Shown piece by piece: positions 1 to 8,400 of a stretch of 32,517 nt of DNA. The position numbers and the translations under genes were made by a program. This DNA is from Patescibacteria group bacterium (GTDB taxonomy: Bacteria; Patescibacteriota; Patescibacteriia; SG8-24): the NCBI GenBank assembly GCA_028714475.1, contig JAQTNC010000006.1, positions 47,553 to 80,069 of the forward strand, read 5' to 3'. A model generated the notes under the pieces. That model saw nothing but the letters and a program-made list of their open reading frames with translations. It was not told the origin of the DNA and did not search any database. Within the stretch, counting starts at the first letter, position 1; each line of letters begins with the position of its first letter.

Positions 1-16
1 CTCCAGCACCTTACCT

Positions 17-2206
17 TCACGCCGACGCGCGACGCCTCTTGGGCCAGCGGATCATCAGCGAATTGAGGATGACGGAAATGGAAGAGAAGGCCATCGCGGC
101 GGAGGCAATCATGGGCGTGAGCAGCCCGGCCGCCGCCAGCGGAATGGCCAGCACATTATAGAAGAAAGCCCAGAACAGGTTCTGGCGGATGATGCCGAAG
201 GCGCGCCGCGAAAGCTCCAGTGCCTCGACCGCCTTCGCCGGGTCGCCCGACAGCAGCACGATGTTGCCGGCCTCGATGGCGATGTCGGTGCCCGTGCCGA
301 TGGCAATGCCGAGATCGGCCTGCACCAGCGCTGGCGCGTCATTGATGCCGTCGCCGACGAACGCGACCTTGCGCCCTTCCGCCTGCAGCTTGGCGATCTC
401 CTTGGCCTTGCCTTCCGGCAGAACCTCGGCGATGACCATCTCGATGCCCAGCTCCTTGCCGACGGTTCTCGCCGACAGGACGTTGTCACCAGTCAAAAGG
501 CCGACGCGATAACCGCGGGACTTCAGGCCAGCCACAACATCCTTGGTTCCGGGCTTCACGACATCAGCAACGGCAATGATGCCGACCGTATGGCCGTCGG
601 CGGAAAGGCGCACCACGGTCTTGCCGGAGATTTCCAGGCTGGCCGTATGGCAGGACGCCTCGGCCGTGTCGTCAGACGGAGGAACGAGATGCGAATTGCC
701 AAGTGCCAAGTGTTTTCCTTCGCATTCGCCGGTAATGCCCTTGCCGGGCACGGCGGAAAAACCGCTGACTGCTGCCGGCTCCAATTGTTGTTCAGCGGCC
801 GCCGCCAAAACCGCCGCCGCGAGCGGATGCTCGGACATCTTCTCGAGCGAAGCCGCCAGCCGCAATATTTCCTTGTCGGTATAACCGGCCACGCACGAAC
901 TGACGTCAGTCACATGTGGCCGCCCCTCGGTCAACGTGCCGGTCTTGTCGAAAACCACCGTATCCACCGCCCGCGCCCGCTCCAACGCTTCTCCGTTCTT
1001 GACGAGGATGCCAGATGAGGCACCGACTCCGGATGCGACCAAGATGGCCGTCGGCGTGGCCAGACCCAAGGCACAGGGACAGGCGATGACCAAAACCGAA
1101 ACCGCCGGCAGCAACGCCGCCGCCAGATCCCCGGTCCGCCAATACCAGGCGATGAAAACCAAAACCGCGATGCCGAGCACGACCATGACAAAGATGCCCG
1201 CCACCCGATCAGCCAGCTTCTGCACCGGCGCCTTTCGCCCTTGGGCATCCTCGACCAGCCGAACGATCTGATCCAAAACCGTATTGCCAGCCGCCTTGAC
1301 CGCCTCGATGACCAACGCCCCGGTCTGGTTGACCGTGCCGCCATAGACGAAATCACCCGGTTGTTTGCGGCGCGGCATGCTCTCGCCAGTCAGCATGGAC
1401 TCGTCCACGGACGTCTCGCCCTCCAACACGCGTCCGTCGAGCGGAATACGTTCGCCCGGCTTCACCGCCAGACGGTCGCCGATGGCGACATGCTCGACAC
1501 CGACCTCCTCATAAGTCCCGTCCGATCGGCGCACGCTGGCTTTCTTGGCACCCATCTCGAGCAGCCGCGAAACGGCCGTCGAGGCCTGGCCGCGGCTCTT
1601 GGATTCCAAATAACGGCCGAGCAGGATGAAGGCAATGACCGATGCGGCAGCCTCGAAATACACGAAAACCTGACCGCCGAACATCGCTCCGACACTGTAG
1701 AAGAAGGCGGCTAGCGTGCCGATCGAGACCAAGGCGTCCATGCTCAAGGTACGATGCCGAAGCTGTCGCAGCATGGCCAGATGAAACCCTGCCCCCAACC
1801 AAAAAACAGAAACCGCCGTCAAGACCATCTGCAGCCAAAGCCCGATGGCGTGGCCAAGGAAAGGCATAACCAACAGGCGCCCGGACATGGCGAACAGGAT
1901 GACCGGAATGGCCACGACAATGGCGGCGGCGGCGCGCACGGCGGCGGCGTCGGCTTCCCGCTGGGTGGAAACGCGAGGATCCAGAGGCGCTCCCGAGCCG
2001 GCCTCGTAGCCGGCGTCAGCCACGGCCGCCCGGATTATCCCCTCATCAGTGCGTTCTGGATCATAAAGCACCGTCGCATTACGCAACGCGAAATTCACGT
2101 TGGCCTCCTCCACGCCGACCACGTCGCGCAAACTGCGCTCGAGGTTGACGGCACAGGAGGCACAATGCATGCCGCTGATCTCCATCCTAAGATTCTTCAT
2201 ACCCAA
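17..2206 (-). CDS. copA: Cu+-translocating P1B-type ATPase
   Basis: This is a heavy-metal P-type ATPase that exports cuprous ions across the cytoplasmic membrane at the cost of ATP. It is 729 aa and complete. An N-terminal HMA domain carries the metal-binding MHCASC motif (C15, C18). The actuator TGES is at 274-277, the membrane CPC at 376-378, the phosphorylation site DKTGT at D420, the HP motif at 460-461 and GDGIND at 618-623. The YN pair near 683 and the MxxSS motif near 705 are the helix 7/8 signature of the Cu+ subgroup (P1B-1). The longest frame begins at a TTG; the ATG two codons later (2198-2200) is the more likely start. No strong ribosome binding site is visible. It lies 60 bp downstream of the HMA/TauE-like/cupredoxin gene on the same strand, so the two probably form a copper operon. 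No CsoR- or CopY-type regulator is seen in the window. Confidence 0.95.
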   Translation of the reverse strand: MGMKNLRMEISGMHCASCAVNLERSLRDVVGVEEANVNFALRNATVLYDPERTDEGIIRAAVADAGYEAGSGAPLDPRVSTQREADAAAVRAAAAIVVAIPVILFAMSGRLLVMPFLGHAIGLWLQMVLTAVSVFWLGAGFHLAMLRQLRHRTLSMDALVSIGTLAAFFYSVGAMFGGQVFVYFEAAASVIAFILLGRYLESKSRGQASTAVSRLLEMGAKKASVRRSDGTYEEVGVEHVAIGDRLAVKPGERIPLDGRVLEGETSVDESMLTGESMPRRKQPGDFVYGGTVNQTGALVIEAVKAAGNTVLDQIVRLVEDAQGRKAPVQKLADRVAGIFVMVVLGIAVLVFIAWYWRTGDLAAALLPAVSVLVIACPCALGLATPTAILVASGVGASSGILVKNGEALERARAVDTVVFDKTGTLTEGRPHVTDVSSCVAGYTDKEILRLAASLEKMSEHPLAAAVLAAAAEQQLEPAAVSGFSAVPGKGITGECEGKHLALGNSHLVPPSDDTAEASCHTASLEISGKTVVRLSADGHTVGIIAVADVVKPGTKDVVAGLKSRGYRVGLLTGDNVLSARTVGKELGIEMVIAEVLPEGKAKEIAKLQAEGRKVAFVGDGINDAPALVQADLGIAIGTGTDIAIEAGNIVLLSGDPAKAVEALELSRRAFGIIRQNLFWAFFYNVLAIPLAAAGLLTPMIASAAMAFSSISVILNSLMIRWPKRRRASA

Positions 2207-2266
2207 AAATTAAGGGGGTTTCCCTCTTATTATTGTATCACGGTTGGCACCGGCCGACGATAACGA

Positions 2267-3814
2267 CTACGAGGCGGGCACGACATCGATCACCCCGCCG
2301 TACATGCCCATCGAACAGCTGAAACGGTACTGGCCGGAGCGGTCGGCGGTGAAATCAACAGTATTGGCGCCGGGCTTGAGCTGGACGTTCAGGCCCAATT
2401 GCCGGGAGACAAGGAAAGAGAGGCAGCCGGAAGTGGCCTGTTGGTCAATCTCCCAACGCACCGGCACACCCGCCCGGACGGTGAAGTGGTCCGGCGAGAA
2501 GGCGGCGTCGGCGGCGCCGACAGTCATGCGGATAACCTGTCGGCCGTCCACAATGGGCGGCAGGCTCACGTCGGCAACGACGGTTTTGGTGGTCGGCCCG
2601 GTCGGCCAACCCAAACCGGCGAGAGCCAGGCCGCCGCGCATGGTGAAGATGCCGAGTATCAGAAGGATGGCTCCCGCCGCCCACACGGCCCATTGACGCG
2701 TGGTGCCGCGGATGGAGGCGGCCGCCATTCCGACCGCCATGATGGCCGGCAACGTCCCGAGCGCGAAACCGCCCAACACCGACGCCCCGGCCGCGGCAGA
2801 ACCGGCGGACAAGGCGAAAATCTGGAATGACTGGGTGAAGCCGCAAGGCAGGAAGAAAGTCGCGCCGCCGATGAGAAAAGGCGCGACGGTCGGATGCCGG
2901 TCCGCAACAGCCAAGAGGCGGCGACCTGTATTGGATGCCGAGGTGGGCCAAAAATTTTTCAGCGCCTTTGGCATCAGGCCCAACGAATCAAGGCCCATGA
3001 GCAGCATGACGATGGCGGCGGCCAACATGAGCGCGCTGCTCACGGCCGGGCTAGGCGCGAAAAAATGACCCAACGCGCCGATGGCCGCGCCGAAGCCGGC
3101 ATAAGAAACCAGCCGCCCGACGGCGAAGGCCGCAATCGGAGCGGTTGACCGGCGTTTCTGGCCGCTTAATCCGGTCGCCAAAGAAAGGACCAGACCACCG
3201 GTCACGGCCAAGCACGAGGAAAATCCGGCCAACAGCCCGACAGTCACGGCCGTCACGAAACCAGCCGTGCCCGTGGCCGAACCGAAACCGGCACCGAGAT
3301 GTCCATAGGTCAGCCAGACCAAGCCGGCCGCGGCGGCCAACAGCCCGGCCAAAGCCGTGAGCGGCGGTCGCTTCGCCTCGCCATCACGAACGCCGTTCGT
3401 TTCGCCGACGCGATAGCCGGCGGCCGCAATCTCCGCCGCCACGTCCGCATCATCAAGACGGTCGGAATCATAGGTAATCTCGACATGGCCGCGGTCGGCG
3501 TCAGCCTTGACGGATTTCATCCCCGGCAAACGCATCAGCCGCCGCTCCAGGGTAATGCCGCAGCTCCGGCAATCCATGCCCGCCACGGCTAAGGTCTTTT
3601 CTGCGTCCGCGATTTTCGTCACGCGCGGTGATGCGACGTGAGCACCAACCGCCGCCACACACGCGTCAGCAACCTCTTCCTTTTCCGCCACGACGATGAC
3701 CCGTTCCGGCCAGACATCAACCTGACGAACGCCGGGCACGGTCGCCATCCGGCGATCCAGTTCCTCCATCTCTCCGTGACTCTTGCTTGGATAATCAATT
3801 TCGATGCGCCACAT
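2267..3814 (-). CDS. HMA-TauE/SafE-like (DsbD_2)-cupredoxin fusion protein
   Basis: A 515-aa membrane protein that joins three copper-related modules. Residues 1-60 form a ferredoxin-like HMA fold without the CxxC. Residues 75-135 form a second HMA domain with GMDCRSC (C82, C85). Residues 150-400 hold about six hydrophobic helices of the TauE/SafE or CcdA/DsbD_2 type, including a PCG motif at 323-325 and a lone Cys at 201. Residues 420-515 form a cupredoxin-like domain with candidate ligands C464, C500, M502 and M504. Related fusions are annotated as sulfite exporter TauE/SafE family proteins, but a copper-relay role is more plausible here: HMA binds Cu+, the membrane core moves it or reduces it, and the cupredoxin holds it outside. 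The gene is promoter-proximal in a two-gene operon with copA. Function is inferred from domains and neighbour. Confidence 0.85.
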   Translation of the reverse strand: MWRIEIDYPSKSHGEMEELDRRMATVPGVRQVDVWPERVIVVAEKEEVADACVAAVGAHVASPRVTKIADAEKTLAVAGMDCRSCGITLERRLMRLPGMKSVKADADRGHVEITYDSDRLDDADVAAEIAAAGYRVGETNGVRDGEAKRPPLTALAGLLAAAAGLVWLTYGHLGAGFGSATGTAGFVTAVTVGLLAGFSSCLAVTGGLVLSLATGLSGQKRRSTAPIAAFAVGRLVSYAGFGAAIGALGHFFAPSPAVSSALMLAAAIVMLLMGLDSLGLMPKALKNFWPTSASNTGRRLLAVADRHPTVAPFLIGGATFFLPCGFTQSFQIFALSAGSAAAGASVLGGFALGTLPAIMAVGMAAASIRGTTRQWAVWAAGAILLILGIFTMRGGLALAGLGWPTGPTTKTVVADVSLPPIVDGRQVIRMTVGAADAAFSPDHFTVRAGVPVRWEIDQQATSGCLSFLVSRQLGLNVQLKPGANTVDFTADRSGQYRFSCSMGMYGGVIDVVPAS

Positions 3815-3858
3815 AAGTGATTAGCGGTCAGCCACCCTCGGCCGACCATGAAAAACAA

Positions 3859-3887
3859 ATCATACTAAAACGGTAGGAAATTATCAA
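3859..3887 (-). promoter_or_regulatory. Predicted promoter of the copper operon
   Basis: On the minus strand TTGATA (3882-3887) and TATGAT (3859-3864) are separated by 17 bp. This matches a sigma-70-type promoter at 5/6 in each hexamer. Transcription would begin about 38 nt before the fusion-protein ATG. No clear copper-repressor operator was recognised beside it. Confidence 0.55.
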
Positions 3888-3955
3888 ATGCCCTTTTATC
3901 AGACGACGCAAAAGGCTGCACCGCCCTCAAAAACAGGCGAAAAATGCAATAAGAT

Positions 3956-3971
3956 GGGCTGTTTCCAGCCC
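3956..3971 (-). terminator. Hairpin after the YfbR-like HD gene
   Basis: A GC-rich 6-bp stem with a GAAA tetraloop on the minus strand lies 11 nt beyond the stop of the HD-domain gene. It is followed by a broken T-rich stretch. It probably acts as a weak terminator before the copper operon promoter. Confidence 0.4.
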
Positions 3972-3982
3972 GTTAAGCCGCA

Positions 3983-4561
3983 TCAGCGATCCCTCGCGTC
4001 GATTTTCTTCAGGCCCTTCCACCAATCGCAGAACGAGACTGTCTCCAGTTCGGCAAACAGCCGCTTGGCGGATTCGGTCTTGAGGGCGCGCCCGATGTTG
4101 TTAATCCAATCCTGCGCTTCGCCATGGCCTTTCTCGATGTACTCCTTCGCCAGATACGCCATCTCCAGGTAATCCGCATCCTTGGCGATGATGCCGGCCG
4201 TGGTATCGCGCTTCTCCATTTGCGACCAAAGCCGCTGAAGGCGTTCTCCGAGCTCCGCCAAAGGGGCCGCCTGCTCCGACACGGCCCGTTCCTTGTCCGC
4301 CGTGACATAACGATTCGCAACGCGATGGACATCGCCGATGCGGCACTCCTCCAGCTCATGGAACACAACGATGGACGCGACCTCGTCCGGCCGCTCGTAG
4401 CCTTCCATCACCGCCAGCACAAAACCGATCTGCGCGGCGCGCAAGCTGTGTTCGGCAACGGAGTCCGGATGTTCCACGCCAGCCAGCCGCCAGCCCTCGT
4501 GCTTGATGCGCCGCAGCTGGGCAAGCTCAAAGATGAAATTCGCGATGTTTTTTGCGTCCAT
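3983..4561 (-). CDS. HD-domain nucleotidase-like protein (YfbR/HDDC2 type)
   Basis: A 192-aa HD-superfamily protein resembling YfbR 5'-deoxynucleotidase and HDDC2, which dephosphorylate dNMPs. The N-terminal HPDSVAEHS segment (H31, H38), the central FHELEECRIGD segment (H68, E69) and KDADYLEM (D128, D130) correspond to the metal and substrate positions of this family. The classic HD doublet is HE here, a conservative change that could alter metal affinity. The frame extends 21 codons upstream, but that extension reads through the divergent promoter and encodes a hydrophobic, Arg-rich stretch. The ATG at 4559-4561 fits the family start. It is divergently transcribed from the DUF3592 gene. Confidence 0.8.
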   Translation of the reverse strand: MDAKNIANFIFELAQLRRIKHEGWRLAGVEHPDSVAEHSLRAAQIGFVLAVMEGYERPDEVASIVVFHELEECRIGDVHRVANRYVTADKERAVSEQAAPLAELGERLQRLWSQMEKRDTTAGIIAKDADYLEMAYLAKEYIEKGHGEAQDWINNIGRALKTESAKRLFAELETVSFCDWWKGLKKIDARDR

Positions 4562-4594
4562 AGAATAAGCGCGTCGCGTGGTGAAAATTAATAA

Positions 4595-4603
4595 TGGTAT
4601 AAT
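4595..4603 (+). promoter_or_regulatory. Extended -10 promoter of the DUF3592 gene
   Basis: A perfect TATAAT (4598-4603) preceded by TGG gives an extended -10 element. No good -35 is present at the right distance, as is usual for extended -10 promoters. Initiation near 4610 would leave either no leader (ATG at 4613) or a leader of about 24 nt (ATG at 4634). Confidence 0.6.
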
Positions 4604-4633
4604 TACAAATAGATGGTAACGCATTTATCAAAT

Positions 4634-5374
4634 ATGCCCAACTACCAAAACAAACCGACTCCTCTTTGGCTGGCGATAATATTCGCCTTAATCGGCCTGA
4701 CCATGGCGGGGTTTGGCGCGAAGATGGCCGTGGACACGCGGCAATTTCTGGCAGTCGCGAGCCGCACCACTGGCGAGGTGGTTGACGTCGAGGAGTCGCA
4801 GAGCGACGATTCGACAACCTACCATCCGGTGGTCGAATACTCCCGACCGGACGGCCAGATGAAGCGCTTCCGCTCCTCGACCGGCTCCAATCCGCCGTCA
4901 CATTCCATCGGCGATCAGGTAACGGTGCTGTATGACGTCGTGAGCGACCGGGAAGACATCGATGCCTTTTCCGACCTGTGGCTCGGCCCCATCATCCTGG
5001 GCGGCATGGGCCTGCTCTTCGCGCTTGTCGGTCTCGCCCTCCTGCCGCGCGCCTTGAGGGAAAGCCGTTATCGCCGCTGGCTGCGCGCGAACGGACGGCG
5101 GCTGACGACAATTGTGGCGGGCGTGGAACCAATCGGCAGCGCGCCAGCGGATATGACCGGCCGTTGGCGTCGCCTCAAGCAATACCAACGCGGCTGGCGT
5201 CTCGTTACGGCCTGGACCGACGAAACCGGCGCCAAGCGCACTTTCGCCAGCCCGCCCCTGCAGTTCGACCCGACGCCCAAGGTGCAAATCGGCGCCACGC
5301 CCGTCGAAGTGATCGTTGACCCAGGCAATTTCGGGCAATACGAGATGAACCTGAAGACGCTGAAACTGCGCTGA
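4634..5374 (+). CDS. DUF3592 membrane protein
   Basis: A 246-aa protein with two hydrophobic segments, near residues 11-30 and 115-138. Between them is the extracytoplasmic domain typical of DUF3592, with the TTGEVVDVE and YHPVVEYS type blocks. A second soluble domain of about 100 residues follows the second helix. The molecular role of the family is unknown. The frame can also start 7 codons earlier at 4613. I prefer 4634 because the peptide then begins like other DUF3592 proteins, but the position of the -10 box makes both possible. A diverged copy of its last 16 codons occurs at 10375-10427, on the far side of the giant surface-protein gene. Confidence 0.8.
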   Translation: MPNYQNKPTPLWLAIIFALIGLTMAGFGAKMAVDTRQFLAVASRTTGEVVDVEESQSDDSTTYHPVVEYSRPDGQMKRFRSSTGSNPPSHSIGDQVTVLYDVVSDREDIDAFSDLWLGPIILGGMGLLFALVGLALLPRALRESRYRRWLRANGRRLTTIVAGVEPIGSAPADMTGRWRRLKQYQRGWRLVTAWTDETGAKRTFASPPLQFDPTPKVQIGATPVEVIVDPGNFGQYEMNLKTLKLR

Positions 5375-5391
5375 ACAGCGATTCATCGATA

Positions 5392-5421
5392 AAATACCAC
5401 GGGCTAAAGTCCGTGGTATTT
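5392..5421. terminator. Bidirectional terminator between convergent genes
   Basis: A perfect 11-bp inverted repeat (5392-5402 and 5411-5421) with an 8-nt loop sits between the stop of the plus-strand DUF3592 gene and the stop of the minus-strand surface protein. A/T tracts flank both sides, so it can serve both directions. Confidence 0.75.
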
Positions 5422-5440
5422 CACAACTTTTGTTGTTCAG

Positions 5441-8400
5441 CTAGCGATGTTTCTTTGTGTCTTGAACGCTATTCGGAAACTTCGCTCTCTCCCCGACCTC
5501 CGCCGCCCTAGCGGACCATTTCGGGACAAGTGCCTTCACGCGGCTCCTGACGCCCTTCTCTATCCCCGCCTCCATGCGGCTGCGCATGCCCTCGAGCGTG
5601 GCGTTGACCCTGGTCGGCGCCTTGCCGGGGTGGCTGGCGGTGAGCGTGAGGCCGAAGTCCGGCTCCGGGCTGCCGACGTCCACGGCGCGGAAGAGGAAGA
5701 CCCTCGACTCGTTGCGGAGCACGGTGCTCACGCAGTCCGCCGTCGTGACGACGTCGCCGTTCTCGTCGAGCACTCCCGCTATCTCGTACCCCGCCGGCAC
5801 CTCGAGGCAGGCGTCCACCGTCCAGCCGTTGTCGTCGGCGGTCAGCACGAACGGGTACAGCTCCTCCTCGCCGCTCCAGACCACGTAGTCGGGCCGGAGG
5901 ACGTCGAGCCTTGAGCCCGTGACGACCGTCAGCTTCCCGCCGTCGAGCTTCACTTCCCCGTTCTTCTTGATGTGCTTGATGACGTGGAGGTTCTTGGTGA
6001 GGGTGAGGAAGTTCGGGTTGACGTCCTCGAACACGTCATCGTCGTCGTCCTCGGCGTCGTACGCGAGACGGACGGACTTGCGGAACTCCTTGAGCTTGCC
6101 GGTATAGACGGACTGCGTCCCCTCGGAATACTTCATGACCACGAGGAAGCGGCCGGGGTGGTCCTCGCCGGCGAGGCAGGTCCCGGCGGCGTCGGTGACG
6201 CACGCGCCCACGAGGCCGACGCCGGACTCATAAATGTCGTCCATGAGGTGCTTGGCCGGCCTCCGGCCGCCGAAGGCCGAGATGAAGTCGGCATTATCGC
6301 GGTCGAAGACCTTGACCGTGACTCCCGCGAGGGGCCTGGTGCATTCGACGATCGGCCTGCCGTCGGGCCTGTACCCGCACTCGCCGGTCTTGGCCGAGTC
6401 GATTATCCTCATGTCCACGTTCGTCCGGTCGGCGAAGGGGCAGCCGTTGCGCTCCGGCGCACCGGCGACCGCGGGGCAGTCGTCGTCGGCGTCGAGGACG
6501 CCGTCGTTGTCCTGGTCGGGGCTGACGACGGTCCAGTTCCAGATTGCGGGGGTCTGGTCGGCGTTGCCGGCGGGGTCGGAGGCATAGACGGAGAAGGAAT
6601 GGGCGCCGAGCGCGAGGCCGGAATACTCCTTGGGGCTCGCGCACGGCTCCGCGGCGGCCCCATCGAGCGAGCAGGAGAACGCGCTCCCCTCCTCGGTGGC
6701 GGCGAAGGCGAACGCCGCGGACGTTTCCGTCGTGGTCGCCGCCGGGCCGGAACCGATCGTCGTGTCGGGCGCAACCGTATCGAGGGTAACGGAGACGCTG
6801 ACCGTCGTACTGTTGCCAGATGTGTCGGTCACTGTGGCGGTCAGGACGTTAGCGCCTTCGGTCAACTGGACGCCGGCACATGTCCAGATGCTTTCGGCAA
6901 TTTCGCAATTCGCGCCGTTCACGCTCACGGAGGCGACGCCGGAGCCGGAATCGGAGGCCGAGCCGGAAACCGTCACGGTCGGCTGGTTCGTGAGCAGGCC
7001 GTCGGCGGGTGCGGTTATCGAGACGTTCGGCACAGCAGAATCGATCTTGATTTCCAGCGATTTCGTCGTTTCGGAATTTCCGGCGTTGTCGCGCGAGCCG
7101 TACAGGATGGTATGGCTGCCGTCGCCGGAGACCTCGAACGGCTCGGCATACGTGGTCCAGGTCAGCCCGCCGTCAACGGAGTATTCGGTAGAGGTGACGC
7201 CGGTGCCCTCGCCGTCGTCGGCGGAGAGCGTCACGGTCACCGGGCCGAGATGCCAGCCGTTCTGTCCGGCCGGATCGGAGACGCTCGCTCCGGTCACGGG
7301 AGCTGCGTCGTCCACCACGCCCGGCTCTATGACCGGCGCGCCTGTTTCATCCACGGACATCTCATGCACGACCTCGACCCCCGGCTGGATGACCTGGTCC
7401 TCAAGCGTCGCGGAGGTGAGGATGCCGGTGGCCGGGTCAATCGTGCGGGCGTATATCGAGTACGAGTCGGACGGGTCGGGAATCTGCGCGGCGATGTCTG
7501 GGTTGGCGGCAAGGAACGCCTCGTTGTCGTGCGCGGAGACCGAATACCTGCATCCGGCGTTCTCGGGGATGGCCGGAACGTATATCCACTCCGGTGCGCC
7601 GCCATTATCACCGGACACCAACGACCCATCCACCTGATTTTCGAACTCCCCGGTGGCGTAATTCATGCCGACATGTCGTCCATCGGGACAATTCAACTGA
7701 AGATGCAGACCTAACTGAATCTGGTCGACGGATGGCAGATTTGCTTCGTTAGGATCGGGACGATGGCGATCAAAATATATGAATTCATCGCCCCTCATTT
7801 TCAACAACTCACTCGCGATAGACGCGGCACAAACACCAATGAAGAGAAGCAGCGAAATACCCCAAACAATCCTTACAAATATCCCGGGGCTATACTTCTT
7901 GCTTCGACGCCTTGCGCGCCACCAACTATAAACCGCTACAACCAGAAGAATTAGACTGGGAACAGACGACAGGGTTAACCACATCCCGAGGTAGCCTCTT
8001 AGCATCCACACGTAATCCAGTAATGACGGAGAGGGTGCCAGTCCGCTAACGGCCGACGCTTGCCCGCCTCCGCCAGACAAATGTGCGGATTGGCTTCTTG
8101 TTGAAAACCAAGCCCGCATTAACTTTGATTCCCCACTTAAGACCGCCCCCCAGTACTTGGCCTCAAAAGAACCTTCGTCAATCATGCTAATTTGAGCTCG
8201 AACCTCGTAACCTCCACCAGCATTTTCCTCACCCAGGTCGGTAAACTTCACCAGATTGTTCAGGTCGCGATACACCTCGCCATGTGCGAGAACGCCGTCG
8301 TTTAAAACTGACGATTCAGGACTTTGAGACTTGTTTCCCGGTATCGTAACTACCGCCGGATTCCGCGAATCGCCCGCATCATCGACATAATAGAGAAGGA

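Noticed and set aside
5972-7714. A 580-aa open frame on the plus strand opposite the surface protease
   Set aside because: It is rich in Gly/Arg/Val/Glu with no recognisable domain and lies antisense to a gene with a signal peptide, catalytic motif and domain order. It is a shadow of a GC-rich coding strand.
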